A DNA stretch of 15,064 nucleotides. Origin: an uncultured Eubacteriales bacterium. Its GTDB lineage: Bacteria; Bacillota; Clostridia; Oscillospirales; UMGS1783. This document shows positions 13,815 to 15,064 of the stretch, piece by piece (the first letter of the stretch is position 1; each line of letters starts with the position of its first letter). The position numbers and the translations under genes were made by a program. Under the pieces are notes generated by a model. The model searched no databases, had not been told where the DNA came from, and was given only the letters and a program-made list of their open reading frames with translations. Location of the stretch: positions 1-15,064 of the forward strand of contig CAJLRT010000006.1 of the NCBI GenBank assembly GCA_905209135.1. The letters are read 5' to 3'.

Positions 13815-14615
13815 ATGGCGCAGAGGCAGGCAGTACGGGACAAAAAAGGCTTTATATGCGATATGGACGGCGTTATCTATCACGGCAACACCATTCTGCC
13901 GAATGTTCTGGAATTTGTCCACTGGCTGCAGGAGGAGAACAAGCGCTTTCTGTTCCTCACAAACGGCAGCGGCCGTTCGCCCAAGGAGCTGCGGCAGAAA
14001 CTGCAGCGGATGGGCCTGGATGTGGACGAGAGCCACTTCTACACAAGCGCCCTGGCAACCGCGGCCTTTATCAAGAGCCAGAACCCGCGCGCGACCGCCT
14101 ATGTCATCGGCGACCCGGGGCTCATGGGCGCGCTGTACGACGCGGGCATTACCATGGACGACGTCAGCCCCGAATACGTCATCGTCGGCGAAACGAGCAA
14201 CTACAACTCCGACAGCATCATCAAGGCGGTGCGCTACGTTTTCAACGGCGCCAAGCTCATCGGCACAAACCCGGACCTGACCGGCCCCTCCGAGCAGGGG
14301 ATTGTTCCGGCCTGCCGCGCCTATGTGGCTCCCATCGAACTCACTACGGGCAAGGTCCCCTACTATATCGGCAAGCCCAATCCGCTGATGATGCGCACCG
14401 GGCTGCGCATGCTGGGCGTGGAGCCTGAGGACGCCGTCATCGTCGGCGACAGGATGGATACCGACATTGTCGCCGGCATCGAATCGGAAATCGACACGGC
14501 CCTCGTGCTGTCCGGCGTCACCAACCTGCATATCATGCGAAAATTCCCGTACCGGCCCAGCTTTGTGTTTCGGGGCGTCGGAGAGATACTGACGGATTCG
14601 CCGGAGGAAATTTAG
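13815..14615 (+). CDS. HAD-IIA family sugar phosphatase, NagD-like
   Basis: A cytosolic Mg-dependent phosphatase of the NagD/p-nitrophenylphosphatase group; the family acts on nucleotide or sugar phosphates. It is 266 aa, the usual length. Motif I is CDMDGVIYHG (Asp16, Asp18), motif II LFLTNGSGRS (Thr49), motif III Lys187 in YIGKPNP, and motif IV VGDRMDTD (Asp212, Asp215, Asp217). The large C2-type cap lies between about 60 and 180. ATG 13815 has GGGG 7 bases upstream and fits the promoter at 13758-13786; an upstream in-frame ATG (13797) lacks any SD. It is the first gene of a two-gene operon with the AhpD-fold gene, whose SD (TAGGAG) overlaps the stop codon of this gene. Confidence 0.93.
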   Translation: MAQRQAVRDKKGFICDMDGVIYHGNTILPNVLEFVHWLQEENKRFLFLTNGSGRSPKELRQKLQRMGLDVDESHFYTSALATAAFIKSQNPRATAYVIGDPGLMGALYDAGITMDDVSPEYVIVGETSNYNSDSIIKAVRYVFNGAKLIGTNPDLTGPSEQGIVPACRAYVAPIELTTGKVPYYIGKPNPLMMRTGLRMLGVEPEDAVIVGDRMDTDIVAGIESEIDTALVLSGVTNLHIMRKFPYRPSFVFRGVGEILTDSPEEI

Positions 14616-14624
14616 GAGACGGTT

Positions 14625-14978
14625 ATGGAAAACCAGGAGAAATTGGAAAAACTTGAAGAAATGCTCCGCAGGCACAGGGAGTCCCAGGAGACCTACCTGC
14701 AGAATTCGGATGTGGATTCCGCCTTTGCGCAGATGGAAAACGCAGCCTTCCGGGACGGGACGCTCTCGCGCGCGGAAAAAGAGCTGATCGCCATCGGCAT
14801 CGCCGTGGCGACCAACAACGAGGCCGCGCTCGAATGGCTGGTCAAGCAGGCGCTCGACCATGGCGCGGACCGCGCCCAGATTGAGGACGCCATCGGCGTC
14901 GGCGCCGCGATGGGCGGCAGCGCCGAGACGGCGCGCGGGCGCGCGTTTGCCGAAAAGGTGCTGGACTTTTATTCGTAA
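14625..14978 (+). CDS. carboxymuconolactone decarboxylase / AhpD-fold protein lacking the redox cysteines
   Basis: A 117-aa all-helical protein of the CMD/AhpD family. The domain lies at about 35-115, with EKELIAIGIAVATN (51-64) and GAAMGGSAETARG (93-105) typical of the fold. AhpD-type members use CxxC plus a His three or four residues later for peroxidase or disulfide chemistry. Here the matching positions read NEAALEWL (about 65-72), so both cysteines and the histidine are gone. A thiol peroxidase role is therefore unlikely. It could be a binding protein or a decarboxylase-like enzyme with another mechanism. ATG 14625 is 9 bases after the NagD-like stop, with TAGGAG as Shine-Dalgarno, so the pair is one operon. 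Confidence 0.88.
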   Translation: MENQEKLEKLEEMLRRHRESQETYLQNSDVDSAFAQMENAAFRDGTLSRAEKELIAIGIAVATNNEAALEWLVKQALDHGADRAQIEDAIGVGAAMGGSAETARGRAFAEKVLDFYS

Positions 14979-14994
14979 GTTTTGATTTGAAACC

Positions 14995-15016
14995 GGCGGG
15001 AGGCATGCCTCCCGCC
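14995..15016 (+). terminator. palindromic hairpin ending the NagD-like operon, cut by adapter
   Basis: GGCGGGAGGC, AT, GCCTCCCGCC: a perfect 22-base palindrome 16 bases after the last stop codon. It looks like a terminator stem, but the T-tract that should follow is replaced by adapter sequence at 15017. Confidence 0.75.
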
Positions 15017-15064
15017 AGATCGGAAGAGCACACGTCTGAACTCCAGTCACACAGTGATCTCGTA
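15017..15064 (+). other. Illumina TruSeq adapter with index ACAGTG (not genomic)
   Basis: From 15017 the sequence begins AGATCGGAAGAGCACACGTC and continues exactly as the TruSeq indexed adapter through 15050. The six-base index ACAGTG follows (15051-15056, index 5 as I recall it), then ATCTCGTA. This is untrimmed library adapter retained in the assembly. Confidence 0.98.

Noticed and set aside
13743..15050. 435-codon minus-strand open frame antisense to the NagD-like and AhpD-fold genes
   Set aside because: Its first codons are translated adapter (TGVQTCALPI) and the remainder is the reverse of two well-supported genes. It is an artefact of GC-rich third positions plus adapter.
1..15064. CRISPR array, transposase, integrase, prophage or toxin-antitoxin module
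   Set aside because: Looked for spaced direct repeats, terminal inverted repeats, recombinase motifs and small paired ORFs. None could be supported.

Overview
This window is best read as an assembled metagenomic or draft-genome contig, not as one natural locus. Two features support this. The last 48 bases (15017-15064) match an Illumina TruSeq adapter with index ACAGTG. The gene content, codon style and promoter style also change abruptly between about 4160 and 4183. Everything left of that point looks actinobacterial, most like Bifidobacterium. Everything right of it looks like a GC-rich spore-forming Clostridia (Firmicutes). The taxonomy comes from recognising protein families and from base and codon style by eye; no search was run.

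Left block (1-4160). A partial LolD/MacB-type ABC transporter ATPase (minus strand, running off the left edge) faces a TetR regulator. Two identical 17-base operator-like repeats lie in the intergenic region between them. Three plus-strand genes follow: a class I glutamine-amidotransferase-like hydrolase (peptidase C26), a HAD-family hydrolase and a LysR regulator. A 13-bp-stem hairpin ends the block.

Right block (4184-15016). An Lsa/CplR-like ABC-F ribosomal-protection ATPase (minus) has an unusually readable leader: a near-consensus promoter, a six-codon upstream ORF with its own Shine-Dalgarno, and an intrinsic terminator just before the gene. This is the layout of antibiotic-responsive transcription attenuation. 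Upstream lies a divergent ThyX-like protein (minus). A membrane-anchored SpoIIQ-like M23 protein (plus) follows and shares a bidirectional terminator with the minus-strand cluster apgM > cysteine desulfurase > thiI > cinA. That cluster links sulfur supply (desulfurase) to tRNA 4-thiouridylation (ThiI) and has a TTGACA-N17-TAAAAT promoter. Divergent from it, a perfect-consensus promoter drives a SigH-like sigma factor. A truncated tRNA-like element, a small four-CxxC zinc-ribbon protein and a strong terminator follow. Last come a NagD-like HAD phosphatase and a carboxymuconolactone-decarboxylase/AhpD-fold protein that lacks the redox CxxC pair. The contig stops inside what was probably the terminator of this last operon, where adapter sequence begins.

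No intergenic stretch exceeds 300 bases. No CRISPR array, insertion sequence, integrase or rRNA was seen. The most valuable observations are the contig artefacts (join and adapter), the ABC-F attenuator leader, the TetR double operator, the tRNA-like element and several enzymes with altered catalytic motifs.
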